Shown: positions 17,558-27,397 of the stretch, one piece after another | Layout of the letters: the number at the start of each line of letters is the position of its first letter | Numbering within the stretch: the stretch's first letter is position 1 | DNA from: Haloimpatiens massiliensis | GTDB lineage: Bacteria; Bacillota; Clostridia; Clostridiales; Clostridiaceae | Reading direction: 5' to 3' | Length of the DNA stretch: 64,000 nt | NCBI RefSeq assembly: GCF_900184255.1 | Contig: NZ_LT854639.1 | Span: forward strand, 216,553 to 280,552 | Notes under the pieces: model-generated | What the model was told of the DNA's origin: nothing | Database searches by the model: none | Seen by the model: the letters and a program-made list of their open reading frames with translations, nothing else | Made by a program: the position numbers and the translations under genes

Positions 17558-18784
17558 ATGATGTTTGTACACTATTTTCGATAATATTGCTATCTTATTT
17601 GAGGCATTACTTAATGAATCCGTATACATAACAAATATATAAGGCTTTTCAGCAAATACTATACCTACATCATTTACTGATGAACCATAATTTCCTATTT
17701 TGTGTGCAACTATATCCTTAGGAATATATTTGTCTATTCTATCATGAAATACTGTGCTTTTCATGGAATCTATTAAATGTGCATTATATTTTTCATTTCT
17801 ATCTTCATATAATTCTTTTAGTAATATAAATTCCATTTCTGGAGTTATTACATTCTTTCTTGTATCTATATGAATTCCTGTAATGTCACATACATCTCTT
17901 CTAACAGCTTGTACTCCTCCAAGACGACGTGATAACATATTAGTAGCTATATTGTCTGAGTATATAATTGATAAATCTAATAACTTCTGTATGGAAATTG
18001 GTTTCTTAAGCGTTGTTTTTATTTGATTTTGCAATATGCCTGTTCCAGATTCGTACATAGACGACCTATACCTTAAATCTTCATCTAATCCTAAATTTCC
18101 TTGCCTTACTCTATTGTATGCTACTATATTCATTCCAACCTTATAAGTACTTGCAGCTGTACATGCTTTATTTTCATTAATACTTATTTTTTCGCCAGAA
18201 GTTAAATCATAGTATACAAAACCTACTTTATCTATGTCTTTTCCTAAGTATTTTCTAATTTTCTCTTCAATAGATAGTCCTTCATAATCCTTTTCTAAAT
18301 AGCTATCATCTTTTCCATAACCCTTATTACACTGTCTTACATCTTGTTTTGTTTCTAAAACTCGTTTTGTTTCATTATTGTACATTCCCGTTTCTTCTAG
18401 AGAATTTTCTTTTTGAAAACATTTAATTAATTTAGTCATAATATTTCCATATTTTCCATCTACCGTCAAATTATATCCTATATTATAAAGTTTCTCTTGA
18501 ATCTCCACTACTTCTTGTCCACTATCACCTTGCCTCAGTAAAATCACCTTGGCTTCCTCTATAGCTTTTCTTCTTTCCTGTTTCTGTTTTTCTTCATCTA
18601 ATATTCTTTTTTCTACCCCTTTTTCATCATTATTATCAACTTGCATTTCTTTTCCTTTAGTTAACAATTTTTCTTCTGTTACTTTTTTCTCAGTTTTATT
18701 ATCTTTGTAAACTACCACACCTCTAACGCTAGAACCACCTATTATAACTAACAAAATAATTATAATAATTGTTTTTTTCTTCAT
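17543..18784 (-). CDS. Class A beta-lactamase-like serine hydrolase with peptidoglycan-binding domain
   Basis: A 413-residue exported protein: N-terminal transmembrane anchor (4-24), charged coiled-coil stretch (30-80), a peptidoglycan-binding type 1 domain (about 83-145, with RQGDSGQEVVEIQEKLY and VDGKYG), then a penicillin-recognising hydrolase domain (about 172-413). The catalytic motifs are present: S212-TYK, SDN at 276-278 and K362-IG. I do not see the omega-loop ExxLN that supplies the deacylating Glu of true class A beta-lactamases, so a wall-active or penicillin-binding role is as likely as resistance. Ribosome site AAGGGGG. The coding end lies inside a family-A repeat. Confidence 0.85.
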   Translation of the reverse strand: MKKKTIIIIILLVIIGGSSVRGVVVYKDNKTEKKVTEEKLLTKGKEMQVDNNDEKGVEKRILDEEKQKQERRKAIEEAKVILLRQGDSGQEVVEIQEKLYNIGYNLTVDGKYGNIMTKLIKCFQKENSLEETGMYNNETKRVLETKQDVRQCNKGYGKDDSYLEKDYEGLSIEEKIRKYLGKDIDKVGFVYYDLTSGEKISINENKACTAASTYKVGMNIVAYNRVRQGNLGLDEDLRYRSSMYESGTGILQNQIKTTLKKPISIQKLLDLSIIYSDNIATNMLSRRLGGVQAVRRDVCDITGIHIDTRKNVITPEMEFILLKELYEDRNEKYNAHLIDSMKSTVFHDRIDKYIPKDIVAHKIGNYGSSVNDVGIVFAEKPYIFVMYTDSLSNASNKIAILSKIVYKHHSAAR

Positions 18785-19044
18785 TTTTTTACCCTTTCCC
18801 CCTTAAATTAATCTCCCAATAAGTAATACTAAAGTAATCAAAAATAACCAATTTTTAATATATAGGTTTAGTAAATATATATATGCTATTTACTATATTG
18901 TATTTATATACTGAATTTTTAATGCACAAATTTTATGCTAGTTAGACATCGAATATAAATCCCCAATATATATATATTGTATCAATATTGTATTATTTAA
19001 TCAAATATTATACTTATAATTTATATATTTCCAATAATTTTTTT

Positions 19045-19066
19045 AGTGCCAGGCACCTGTCGAAAA
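19045..19066 (-). repeat. Family-A REP-like palindrome, partial copy A5
   Basis: AGTGCCAGGCACCTGTCGA; the core is preserved but one flank is truncated. It lies about 40 bp beyond the stop of the DUF2156 gene. Confidence 0.75.
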
Positions 19067-19103
19067 AAGGCGCCTATTACTAGTCTTTCTGCATTTACAC
19101 ACA

Positions 19104-20006
19104 TTATATATTAACACAATATTTTTCTTCTAATTTTATTGGATTATATGATTTTTTTGCCTTTCTAAGGCCTTCAATACCTAAATCTTGTTCTCTATTT
19201 ATATATTTTACATCACTTAAATATTTTTCAGCAAAAGTCTTATTTATAAATGCGTATATTCCTCTTATCTCAGCAATTCCCTTTTCGATATGGACAATAG
19301 CCATCTCATCATTTACTTTCTCTCCTATAGTAAATGCCACTACTTTTCCATCTACATAAACTGCCATTCCCTTAAGATTGAGTACTTCCATATGCGATAA
19401 AATTTCTTTTATTCCATCTAACTCATAATCAATATATACCTGAACGCCATTTTGCTCTTCCTTTTGGTGACGCCAGATTTCTGAAGCCTTTAAACAATCC
19501 TGTTTCACATTATCTTCTGAAAAATCCTTAACCTCATAGTTATAATTTTTCACAAAGAAATTATAATGATTTTTCTTTGAATGAAGTTTTCTTCCTGAAA
19601 GAGTTATGAGTTTTTTACTATCATATATATAATCAAAATTATCTATATCCTCACATATATGAGCTTTGTCACCATATATTTCTTTTAAATCTCCAATAAA
19701 TAAATTCTCTACGTCTTTGAATAAATATGGCATATTATTTTCTTCCTTATATTTTTTTAATTTTTCTATTATGTCTTTAAGATTTCCCTTATTATACCCT
19801 ATAGGCTGCATAAAATGGTATTTACCATTAAAATCCTTTTTCTTAATAATAAGTGCATCATTACACTCTGCATATTGAATATCACAACCTTCTCTCCATA
19901 TTATTAGACTAGCAAAAGAATATTCACTAGTTGCGAATTTATAATCACTCAAATATTTATAAAAAATATCTTTCTCATCAATAGTTAATGGCTTAAATTC
20001 TAACAT
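19104..20006 (-). CDS. DUF2156 (phosphatidylglycerol lysyltransferase C-terminal-like) protein
   Basis: A 300-residue soluble protein that I recognise as DUF2156: an N-terminal LTIDEKDIFYKYLSDY, a central FMQPIGY, and a C-terminal GNAT-like fold with KGMAVYVDGKVVAFTIGEK and YINREQDLGIEGLRKAKKSY. Relatives include the catalytic half of MprF, which uses aminoacyl-tRNA, but this stand-alone clostridial group has no assigned reaction and lacks membrane helices. Ribosome site GAGGGGG. Its start overlaps the end of the acetyltransferase gene by 7 nt, so the two are translationally coupled. Confidence 0.85.
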   Translation of the reverse strand: MLEFKPLTIDEKDIFYKYLSDYKFATSEYSFASLIIWREGCDIQYAECNDALIIKKKDFNGKYHFMQPIGYNKGNLKDIIEKLKKYKEENNMPYLFKDVENLFIGDLKEIYGDKAHICEDIDNFDYIYDSKKLITLSGRKLHSKKNHYNFFVKNYNYEVKDFSEDNVKQDCLKASEIWRHQKEEQNGVQVYIDYELDGIKEILSHMEVLNLKGMAVYVDGKVVAFTIGEKVNDEMAIVHIEKGIAEIRGIYAFINKTFAEKYLSDVKYINREQDLGIEGLRKAKKSYNPIKLEEKYCVNI

Positions 20007-20596
20007 TCACATTCCCCCTCATGCTCTAAACAACTATTATTATCGCTCTTTACCGCTTCCCACTCATACCTTAAAATACCATAAAGATACATATCATCTC
20101 TCTTTCCATCTCGATGAACAAACTCACGATAAGTTCCTTCTCTCTTAAAGCCAAGCTTTTCATATAAATTTATAGCTGGCTTATTATATGACAAAACATT
20201 AAGTTGTATCCTATGAAGATTAAGCTCTTGAAATCCAAAATTCATAGTAAGTGCCAATGCTTCTTTACCAATCCCTTTACCTCTATATTCGTCATCACCT
20301 ATTCCTATATAAATTACAGCAACTCCATTATTCCACTGTATATTTTCAAATCCTGTAACACCTATAAATTTATCATTTTCAATATCTCTAACTGCAAAAA
20401 TAAAACTATCATTAGATTGTGTTACTTTTTTTATCACATATTTCAATTCTTCTTCATTCCTTGGAAATGCAGCTACCGTATCATAGACTCTTAGAAAAGA
20501 TAAATCATTATACCACTGTTCAAATATTTGCAAATCACTTTCTTTTACTGAAGTAAGTCTTATATTTCTTCCCTTTAGCAAATTTTTTCTAAACAC
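20000..20596 (-). CDS. GNAT-family N-acetyltransferase (RimJ/RimL-like)
   Basis: I prefer the GTG at 20596 (MFRKNLLKGRNIRLTSV), since GGGGTG lies about 6 nt upstream; an earlier in-frame GTG at 20605 is possible. The 198-residue protein has the RimJ/RimL layout: RLTSVKESDL at the N-terminus, YIGIGDDEYRGKGIGKEALAL with the acetyl-CoA pyrophosphate loop (RGKGIG), and LHRIQLNVLSYNKPAINLYEKLGFKREG. It should acetylate an amine, possibly a protein N-terminus or small molecule; the substrate is unknown. The C-terminal CLEHEGECEC tail is Cys-rich and unusual. Confidence 0.85.
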   Translation of the reverse strand: MFRKNLLKGRNIRLTSVKESDLQIFEQWYNDLSFLRVYDTVAAFPRNEEELKYVIKKVTQSNDSFIFAVRDIENDKFIGVTGFENIQWNNGVAVIYIGIGDDEYRGKGIGKEALALTMNFGFQELNLHRIQLNVLSYNKPAINLYEKLGFKREGTYREFVHRDGKRDDMYLYGILRYEWEAVKSDNNSCLEHEGECEC

Positions 20597-21077
20597 ATAT
20601 AACACCCCACATAAAAATTTTAAACCTTAAAAATTTCAATCTAATGAATAATCATTATCCATTTATAACTATTATATATTAGAAAATAATTTTAGACAAC
20701 CCCCATAGGGTATCTTTGACATCCATAAAAACGTATTGCACTGCCACCTATCAAAGTATATTCATTCATTTTTTGAACAAATATGAATAATTTCTTTTGT
20801 TTTAAATTTATTAATAATTTATTTAATTCATATTTTTCAACATAAATATTGAAATTCAATATATTATATGATAAAATTTTTATACTAAATAAATACAATA
20901 ATGTGTTTTTGATTGCATACGATACACTTTGAGTTGTATATTGTATATTTTTTAGAGATTTCGTCACTTATTGTATTAATTTATTAAAAGTTTAGTATAA
21001 ATTTTTATACATTTTTGCAACTTTTATTTCATAAAGTAACAATTTAATATTTCACAATTTTAAAGGGAGGATCTATA
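20597..21077. other. Intergenic between divergent genes, no gene seen
   Basis: AT-rich. A 91-codon frame on the minus strand (20692-20967) has no ribosome site and an unlikely composition. The permease leader ends with a strong AAAGGGAGG. Confidence 0.55.
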
Positions 21078-22532
21078 ATGAGCAATACTTTACAAGAAAA
21101 AAAACTTAAATGGCATAACCTAGCATTAATGTCTTTTGTTATGGTTTGGGGGTTTGGTAATGTTGTAAACAATTACGCAAATCAAGGTCTACCAGTTATT
21201 GTATCTTGGCTTCTAATATTTTCTATATATTTTGTTCCTTATGCATTAATGGTTGGTGAATTAGGCTCTACTTTTAAAGACTCAAAAGGTGGCGTTAGCG
21301 CTTGGATTGGGAATACCACCAATAGAAAACTTGCCTACCTTGCAGGATGGACTTATTGGGTTGTACATATACCTTATTTAGCACAGAAACCTCAATCAGT
21401 TTTAATTTCTTTAAGCTGGGTATTTTTTCAAAATGGTAAAGTTATAAAAAGCATAAATCCTTTAATTCTTCAGTCAATAACTTTAGTAGTATTTTTACTT
21501 TTTGTATGGGTAGCTTCAAGAGGAATTACTTCATTAAAAAGAATTGGAACTATTGCTGGTACATCAATGTTTGTAATGTCAATACTATATATATTATTAG
21601 TACTTGCAGCTCCTGCAATCACTGGTTTAAAATCAGCAACACCAAATATAACTTTAAAAAGCTTTATACCTGATTTTAACTTTAGATATTTTACAACTAT
21701 ATCAATGCTCGTATTCGCAGTAGGAGGATGTGAGAAAATCTCTCCTTATGTTAATAACACTGAAAATCCATCAAAGCAATTTCCAAAAGGAATGATAGCT
21801 CTTGCAATAATGGTTGCAATCTCAGCTATATTGGGTTCTTACGCTATGGGATTAATGTTTAACTCAAATGCTATTCCAAAGGACTTAAAAATGAATGGAC
21901 AATACTACGCTTTTAAAATGCTTGGACAATATTACGGACTTGGAAATGCATTATTAATAATATATGCTTTAGCTAACGTGGCAGCTCAAGTTTCTGCACT
22001 TATGTTCTCCATAGATGCTCCACTTAAGGTTTTACTTGCAGATGGAGACAAGGATTTTATTCCACAATCTTTAAATAAAACAAATAAATATGGTGCTCCA
22101 ATAAACGGATATAAAATGACTACTATATTAGTTGGTATTTTGATAATAATACCAGCTTTAGGAATTGGCGATATGAATACATTATTTAACTGGTTATTAG
22201 ACCTTAACTCTATTGTTATGCCACTAAGATACTTATGGGTATTCCTTGCGTACATGCTGTTAAAATCTGCTCGTGGTCAAGCTTACTCTTCAGATTATAA
22301 ATTTATTAAAGGAAATAAAGCTGGTTTCATTGCAGGACTATGGTGTTTTGCTTTCACAGCTTTTGCATGCGTAATGGGAATGTTCCCAAAAGATGTTCCT
22401 GCTTTTTCTTCACAATGGAACTTCCAAATTGCACTTAACTTACTAACACCTTTTGTACTTATTGGCTTAGGATTAATTCTTCCTAAAATTGCTAAAAAAA
22501 CTAACGGTAAAAGTGGAAAAACCGCTGCATAA
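21078..22532 (+). CDS. APC-superfamily amino-acid permease
   Basis: A 484-residue membrane protein with about twelve transmembrane helices. The first helix contains SFVMVWGFGNVVNNYANQG, the unwound, substrate-binding segment of APC transporters, and the conserved GELGSTFKDSKGGVSAWIG follows. It resembles the glutamate/GABA-antiporter and related amino-acid permease group; the substrate is not certain. Ribosome site GGGAGG. It is monocistronic and ended by an intrinsic terminator. A neighbouring decarboxylase, which would suggest an antiport role, is absent. Confidence 0.9.
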   Translation: MSNTLQEKKLKWHNLALMSFVMVWGFGNVVNNYANQGLPVIVSWLLIFSIYFVPYALMVGELGSTFKDSKGGVSAWIGNTTNRKLAYLAGWTYWVVHIPYLAQKPQSVLISLSWVFFQNGKVIKSINPLILQSITLVVFLLFVWVASRGITSLKRIGTIAGTSMFVMSILYILLVLAAPAITGLKSATPNITLKSFIPDFNFRYFTTISMLVFAVGGCEKISPYVNNTENPSKQFPKGMIALAIMVAISAILGSYAMGLMFNSNAIPKDLKMNGQYYAFKMLGQYYGLGNALLIIYALANVAAQVSALMFSIDAPLKVLLADGDKDFIPQSLNKTNKYGAPINGYKMTTILVGILIIIPALGIGDMNTLFNWLLDLNSIVMPLRYLWVFLAYMLLKSARGQAYSSDYKFIKGNKAGFIAGLWCFAFTAFACVMGMFPKDVPAFSSQWNFQIALNLLTPFVLIGLGLILPKIAKKTNGKSGKTAA

Positions 22533-22661
22533 TAATTCTTAAAAATCTTGTGAAAAACATATGTTGTTGTAGAAATAAATTTATTAATTCAAACACCTAC
22601 ATTAACTTACTAATATTAAAACAATGTTAAAGTAACACTAAAATATTTGAAATAAAAGATA

Positions 22662-22724
22662 GGGATTATCCATATCAAAACCTATTGCAATTTAGGCCTT
22701 TGATGATTGTTAATCCCTATTTTT
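22662..22724 (+). terminator. Intrinsic terminator of the permease gene
   Basis: TAGGGATTA and TAATCCCTA pair across a long, partly structured loop and are followed by seven T. Confidence 0.75.
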
Positions 22725-22776
22725 TTAATATATTTTTTTACTACAACTTATATTATAAGTAAATCTATCTTTCGAT

Positions 22777-24093
22777 TTATCGACAAAAATCGGTAGGTGC
22801 CAGGCACCTTTTCAACTTTGGTAGTGTGTTAGCACCATTAGGCATAACGTACACCTTTGCATCTTTTCCACTTAGAGCATATGCTATATCTAATGCTTCA
22901 TCAACATTTTTCACCACTTTAATGTTGCATTTTTTAAGTATATCTGGCTCCATATCTGAAACCAATATTATATTGTAGTTAACTGCCGCTTCACACATTA
23001 TGTAGCCTATGTGCTTAGCAATAGAATAATCCTCTCTTAGAGATGTTTCCCTTTTAGAATTATCATCATAATTTATCATTATATCTTTCATTTCCTCATT
23101 GCCAAATCCTTCGCTACACTGACTCATTATAATAATAGTTCCGCCTTTTTTTACAGTTTCTCTAACATTGAAAAATGTCTTTGAAGTTTGGTAAAGATTT
23201 ATATCCTTTGGATAACCGCAAGCTGAACCTACCACTATATCAGCTAGCTCATGTATTTCCGCTGCATCATATTCATCTACCATACCGCAGCCCTTTTCAA
23301 AAGCCTTTATATAATCTCCAGCTACTGCAGCGCGTATCTTTCCGTTGCTTCCCATTAAAGCATTGAACATAAATGTTGGCTTAACAAGAGCAGCTGCCTC
23401 CATCATATCTAGATGTATAGGATTGTTTTCTATAGAACCACTTTTAACATTTTTCTTTGTTCCTCCACCTATTTCTGGACTCAAAGAAAGAGCATGATTT
23501 GTCATTATAGTTCTGTAACCACTGATTCCTGGAAGAATTGACTTTCTTCCACCTCCCCATCCTGCCAAAAAATGATATATTATTGCGCCTGTAAGTATTA
23601 TATGATCACACTTAAGCGCTAATTTATTTATATGCACAGGCGTTCCAAAAGAAGTAGTTCCCACATATTCTAAATCTTCCTCATTAGTTGACACGTGATC
23701 TATAACTTTAAATCTTTCTGTCAACTTATCTCCCAAAAGCATTCTATGTTCTTCTTCTGTTTGATTTCTGTGAGAACCTGTGGCAGATATAAAGATTATA
23801 TCCTCATCTTGTACTCCAGCTTCTTTCAATTCTTCCACTATATAAGGAAGATAAACACTCATCCTTTGCCAAGCCCTTGTGATATCTGAAATAACAATAC
23901 AAATTTTTTCTCCCTTTTTAACCATTTCTTTTAGTCTTCTACTTCCTATAGGATTTTCAAGAGCTTCTTTTATTATATGTTCCTCTGCTACTTCATCAGT
24001 TATAGTTTTGCTTTCTAAAACATTAATTAAATTGCTGTCTGGTACCTTTACTTCTACTTTTTCTCTTCCATATTTTACTTTAATCTCGGCCAC
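22777..24093 (-). CDS. larA: LarA-family (nickel-pincer dependent) racemase
   Basis: I start at GTG 24093 (MAEIKVKYGREKVEV), because GAGGG lies 6 nt upstream; the longer frame from 24189 has no ribosome site. The 438-residue product matches the LarA family: DITRAWQRMSVYLPYIVEEL, ISATGSHRNQTEEEH and the metal/cofactor region GGGRKSILPGISGYRTI. LarA racemises lactate or other 2-hydroxy acids using a nickel-pincer nucleotide made by LarB, LarC and LarE, none of which is encoded here. The last residues (CLAPTDFCR) are read from a family-A repeat, so the natural C-terminus has been replaced or extended. Confidence 0.88.
   Translation of the reverse strand: MAEIKVKYGREKVEVKVPDSNLINVLESKTITDEVAEEHIIKEALENPIGSRRLKEMVKKGEKICIVISDITRAWQRMSVYLPYIVEELKEAGVQDEDIIFISATGSHRNQTEEEHRMLLGDKLTERFKVIDHVSTNEEDLEYVGTTSFGTPVHINKLALKCDHIILTGAIIYHFLAGWGGGRKSILPGISGYRTIMTNHALSLSPEIGGGTKKNVKSGSIENNPIHLDMMEAAALVKPTFMFNALMGSNGKIRAAVAGDYIKAFEKGCGMVDEYDAAEIHELADIVVGSACGYPKDINLYQTSKTFFNVRETVKKGGTIIIMSQCSEGFGNEEMKDIMINYDDNSKRETSLREDYSIAKHIGYIMCEAAVNYNIILVSDMEPDILKKCNIKVVKNVDEALDIAYALSGKDAKVYVMPNGANTLPKLKRCLAPTDFCR
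22780..22809 (+). repeat. Family-A REP-like palindrome, copy A6
   Basis: TCGACAAAAATCG, GTAG foot, then the core GTGCCAGGCAC. It encodes the last nine residues of the LarA-type protein on the minus strand. Confidence 0.9.
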
Positions 24094-24418
24094 ATTAATC
24101 CCTCTTTTCTTATAGTTTATTACTAACTTTTTTAAAGTTAATTCTACATTTGTAATTAAGCCAGAAACTTTAAAATCTTGATACTTCATAGCTCATAATA
24201 ATATTTAAAATTAACTTCATAAAATAGTAGTTTCTTCTCTTGTTTTCTTATTAAAACATCACAATTATAAAAATATATTCAATAATATATTAAACAACAC
24301 GCTATTATATTTTAAAAACTATATTTAATCTGGTATAGTAGTAAAATTATCAATATTATATATAATACCTCTGTATAAATAAATTGCATATAACCATTAA
24401 AATAGTAGTATTTACACA
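24094..24418. other. Intergenic, no gene seen
   Basis: AT-rich leader of the LarA-type gene and trailer of the GGDEF-EAL gene; no hairpin or gene is convincing. Confidence 0.5.
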
Positions 24419-27397
24419 TCAATTATCTAATTTCGACAAAAATCGGTAGGTGCCAGGCACCTGTGGTTTACTAAAGTAATAACCCTGTATTTCATCGCAA
24501 TTAATACTTTTCAATATATCCCACTGTGCTTTTGTTTCTACTCCTTCAGCCAATACTACGAATCCTATTCTATGAGCTAGTTGAATTATTCCATCTACTA
24601 TATGTTTAGAGCTTTCATCATGTTCAATATTGTCCATAAAAGACTTGTCTATCTTCAATTTATTTATAGGAAGATTCTTTAAATAACTTAACGAAGAATA
24701 TCCCGTTCCAAAATCATCCAAAGAAATATTAACTCCCATATTCCGAATCTCATTTAAAATTTTTAAATTTTCGTCTAAAGCCTTCATAATAGTACTTTCC
24801 GTTATTTCAAGTTCTAAATACTGTGGTGGAAGTTGAGTAAATTCTAAAACATCCTTTATAGTTTGTATGAAACTCTCATCTTTTAATTGAATTACAGATA
24901 CATTGACCCCCACAACTGTGGGTACATATCCTTCATCTATCCATTGTTTACTTATTAAACACGCTTCCTTTAACACCCACTTACCAATAGGAATTATAAG
25001 AGATGTTTCCTCTGCTAGCGGAATAAATTCATCTGGAGATACATATCCAAATTCACCACTAACCCATCTTAACAATACCTCTGCCCCACCAACTTCTCTG
25101 TTATCCAATCTAACTTGTGGTTGAAAAACAAGCTGTAATTCTTTATTTTCTATTGCCTTTCTAAGGCCTTTTTCCATTTCAATTTTTCTTATTATTTCAC
25201 TATACATATTGGAATTATAAAACAAGTAGCTATTTTTACCCAAAACTTTTACTTTATTCATAGCTGTGTCTACATTTTTCAAAATAGAATTTACATCTGT
25301 ACCATCATCAGGGAATATACTTATACCCATACTTATTGTAGTAAAAATCTCCTTTTCTTTCATTCTAAATGGCTCTTCTAAAGCTTTAATTACCTTTTCT
25401 CCAAATTTTTTTGTTTCATTTATATCATCTACACCCCATTGAATTATTAAAAATTCATCTCCCCCTATTTTACAAAGTATTTCCTCATTATTCAAAATAT
25501 TTTGTATTCTTTTACCAACTTCTTTTAAAAGTTCATCACCATAATCATGCCCTAAAGTGTCATTAATATTCTTAAAATTATCAATGTCAAAATAAAATAC
25601 GGCTGCTCTTTCATTATAGAGTTCTGTCTCCTTAAGTTTTTTTCTTAATATTTCAAGACAAAAACTTCTATTTGGGAGATTTGTTAATTTATCATAATAA
25701 GACAAAAATATATTTCTTGCTTCTACATTTTTGGTATTAGTTATATCTGTTATGGAACCTGCCATTTTTATAGCTTTTCCATTTTTATCTTTTAGCATTT
25801 TTCCTCTAGCGTAAATCCATCTTTCTTCTCCAGAAAGTTTATTTATTCTACACTCTATATCTAAGTAAGAAGTATGTCCATTTATATAATCTTGTAGCTT
25901 GCTTATTACATTATCTAAGTCCTTTTCTAATACTAGTTTTTTTAAAATATCATCTATAGATTCATTCATATTAATATCATATCCTGTTATGCTTTTCCAT
26001 TTATCTGAAAAGAAAATTTCATCTTTAATCATATCCCATTCCCATATTACATCATTAGCCCCATCTACAGCTAATTTATATCTCTCTTGAATGGCATTAA
26101 TCTCCTGTTCTCTTAATTCTAACTCTTCATATTGAGCTCTTAACTCTAACTCAGTAGCTGTCAATTCCTCATTTACTGCCGAAAGCTGATCATAATTTTC
26201 TATAAGTTTCTTTTCAGAGCTAATTCTTTTTCTAATATTTAACATTAATATTATTATAAAAACAATTAAAGCTACCATAACTATAATTACATGCCAAATA
26301 GCTTTTTTATAAGTTTTATAAAAAGAGAAGGGCTCATTTATTATTTTATATTCCCTAGGCAAATCATTCACTTCTATACCGTACTTATGTAATTCATTGT
26401 AATTAAATACATACTGGCTAGGACTTTTAGTTACTAATGGTATATTGTTAACTTCTTCTCCTCCTAATATTTTTAAAGCTAATTTAGCAGCAGTTTCTCC
26501 TTGTTTATATCCACTTATAACCTTTCCCCCAATAAAATCATAGCTCATTAGAAAATCCCAGCAAGTATAAATAGGTAAATTGAACTTTTTTAAAACTTGT
26601 GCAGTTTTTTCGTAAGAAATAAGTTTACCATCCTTATTTCTAAGTTGTGCCACATTTAATATAACTGTATTTTTGCCTAAATTACTCACTTTATATTTAA
26701 GTTTATCCTCGCTTATATCCCTATAAAAATAAAACTTAGCTTTATTCTTAAATTTATCTGCACTATCTCGAGTAGCTTCCTCATCAATTTTTCCAGTAGT
26801 ACTACTATCACAAATGACCACCACATTCTTCGTATTAGGCTGAATTTTAAAAATACTTTCTATAGTTTCATTTATGTCTATTTGTTCAAGCACTCCAGTA
26901 ATATTTTTATGATTTTCAAAATCATTTTCAAAATCATATTCACCATAATTATTTATTCCGCAAAATACTACCGAAGAATCTTTAAAAACCTCTCTCCCAT
27001 ATTTTTGTATAAAATCTAAAGCATCATTATCTGAGCATATCACTATATCGAATTTAACTTCTCCATACTTTATTTTATAGGATTCATAAAGGAATTTTAT
27101 GTATTCTTTACTATTATAATTTTTCATATCCATAAATTCATAATAAAGTTCTAAATTGTTTTCCTTTTTTAAAATACTTTCTATACCATTATTTATATAT
27201 CTTGTCCATTTAAATCCTGAATCATAGGAGTTTAATATTAAAACTTTCTTTGTCTCCATAGCTTGTACGTATGTCTCCGTAAAAATACCTATATTACATA
27301 AATTACTCCAATGACCTAAATGTCCTAAGTTTGCCATAAAAAATATAGTAATCGATAGAATAAATGATATTAAAAATATTTTAATCCCATTCTTCAT
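24419..27397 (-). CDS. Membrane receptor: ABC-type binding domain, PAS, GGDEF, EAL
   Basis: I start at ATG 27397 (MKNGIKIFLISF), with GGGGG about 6 nt upstream. The roughly 992-residue protein has a signal anchor, an extracytoplasmic ABC substrate-binding-like domain (about 45-360), a transmembrane helix near 375-395, a coiled coil, a PAS domain (about 435-560), a GGDEF domain with intact GGDEF (CKIGGDEFLII) and an EAL domain with the variant EVLLRW. The EAL domain keeps NVSVIQLKD, LEITESTIM, DDFGTGYSSLSYL and AEGVETKAQ, so phosphodiesterase activity is plausible. It should link an external ligand to c-di-GMP turnover. The final QVPGTYRFLSKLDN is encoded by a family-A repeat. Confidence 0.92.
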   Translation of the reverse strand: MKNGIKIFLISFILSITIFFMANLGHLGHWSNLCNIGIFTETYVQAMETKKVLILNSYDSGFKWTRYINNGIESILKKENNLELYYEFMDMKNYNSKEYIKFLYESYKIKYGEVKFDIVICSDNDALDFIQKYGREVFKDSSVVFCGINNYGEYDFENDFENHKNITGVLEQIDINETIESIFKIQPNTKNVVVICDSSTTGKIDEEATRDSADKFKNKAKFYFYRDISEDKLKYKVSNLGKNTVILNVAQLRNKDGKLISYEKTAQVLKKFNLPIYTCWDFLMSYDFIGGKVISGYKQGETAAKLALKILGGEEVNNIPLVTKSPSQYVFNYNELHKYGIEVNDLPREYKIINEPFSFYKTYKKAIWHVIIVMVALIVFIIILMLNIRKRISSEKKLIENYDQLSAVNEELTATELELRAQYEELELREQEINAIQERYKLAVDGANDVIWEWDMIKDEIFFSDKWKSITGYDINMNESIDDILKKLVLEKDLDNVISKLQDYINGHTSYLDIECRINKLSGEERWIYARGKMLKDKNGKAIKMAGSITDITNTKNVEARNIFLSYYDKLTNLPNRSFCLEILRKKLKETELYNERAAVFYFDIDNFKNINDTLGHDYGDELLKEVGKRIQNILNNEEILCKIGGDEFLIIQWGVDDINETKKFGEKVIKALEEPFRMKEKEIFTTISMGISIFPDDGTDVNSILKNVDTAMNKVKVLGKNSYLFYNSNMYSEIIRKIEMEKGLRKAIENKELQLVFQPQVRLDNREVGGAEVLLRWVSGEFGYVSPDEFIPLAEETSLIIPIGKWVLKEACLISKQWIDEGYVPTVVGVNVSVIQLKDESFIQTIKDVLEFTQLPPQYLELEITESTIMKALDENLKILNEIRNMGVNISLDDFGTGYSSLSYLKNLPINKLKIDKSFMDNIEHDESSKHIVDGIIQLAHRIGFVVLAEGVETKAQWDILKSINCDEIQGYYFSKPQVPGTYRFLSKLDN
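24433..24462 (+). repeat. Family-A REP-like palindrome, copy A7
   Basis: Identical in core and flank to A6 (TCGACAAAAATCG, GTAG, GTGCCAGGCAC). It encodes the C-terminal tail of the GGDEF-EAL protein in a different frame from A6. Confidence 0.9.

Noticed and set aside
20692..20967. 91-codon minus-strand frame upstream of the permease
   Set aside because: No ribosome site, low-complexity AT-rich coding and no family resemblance.
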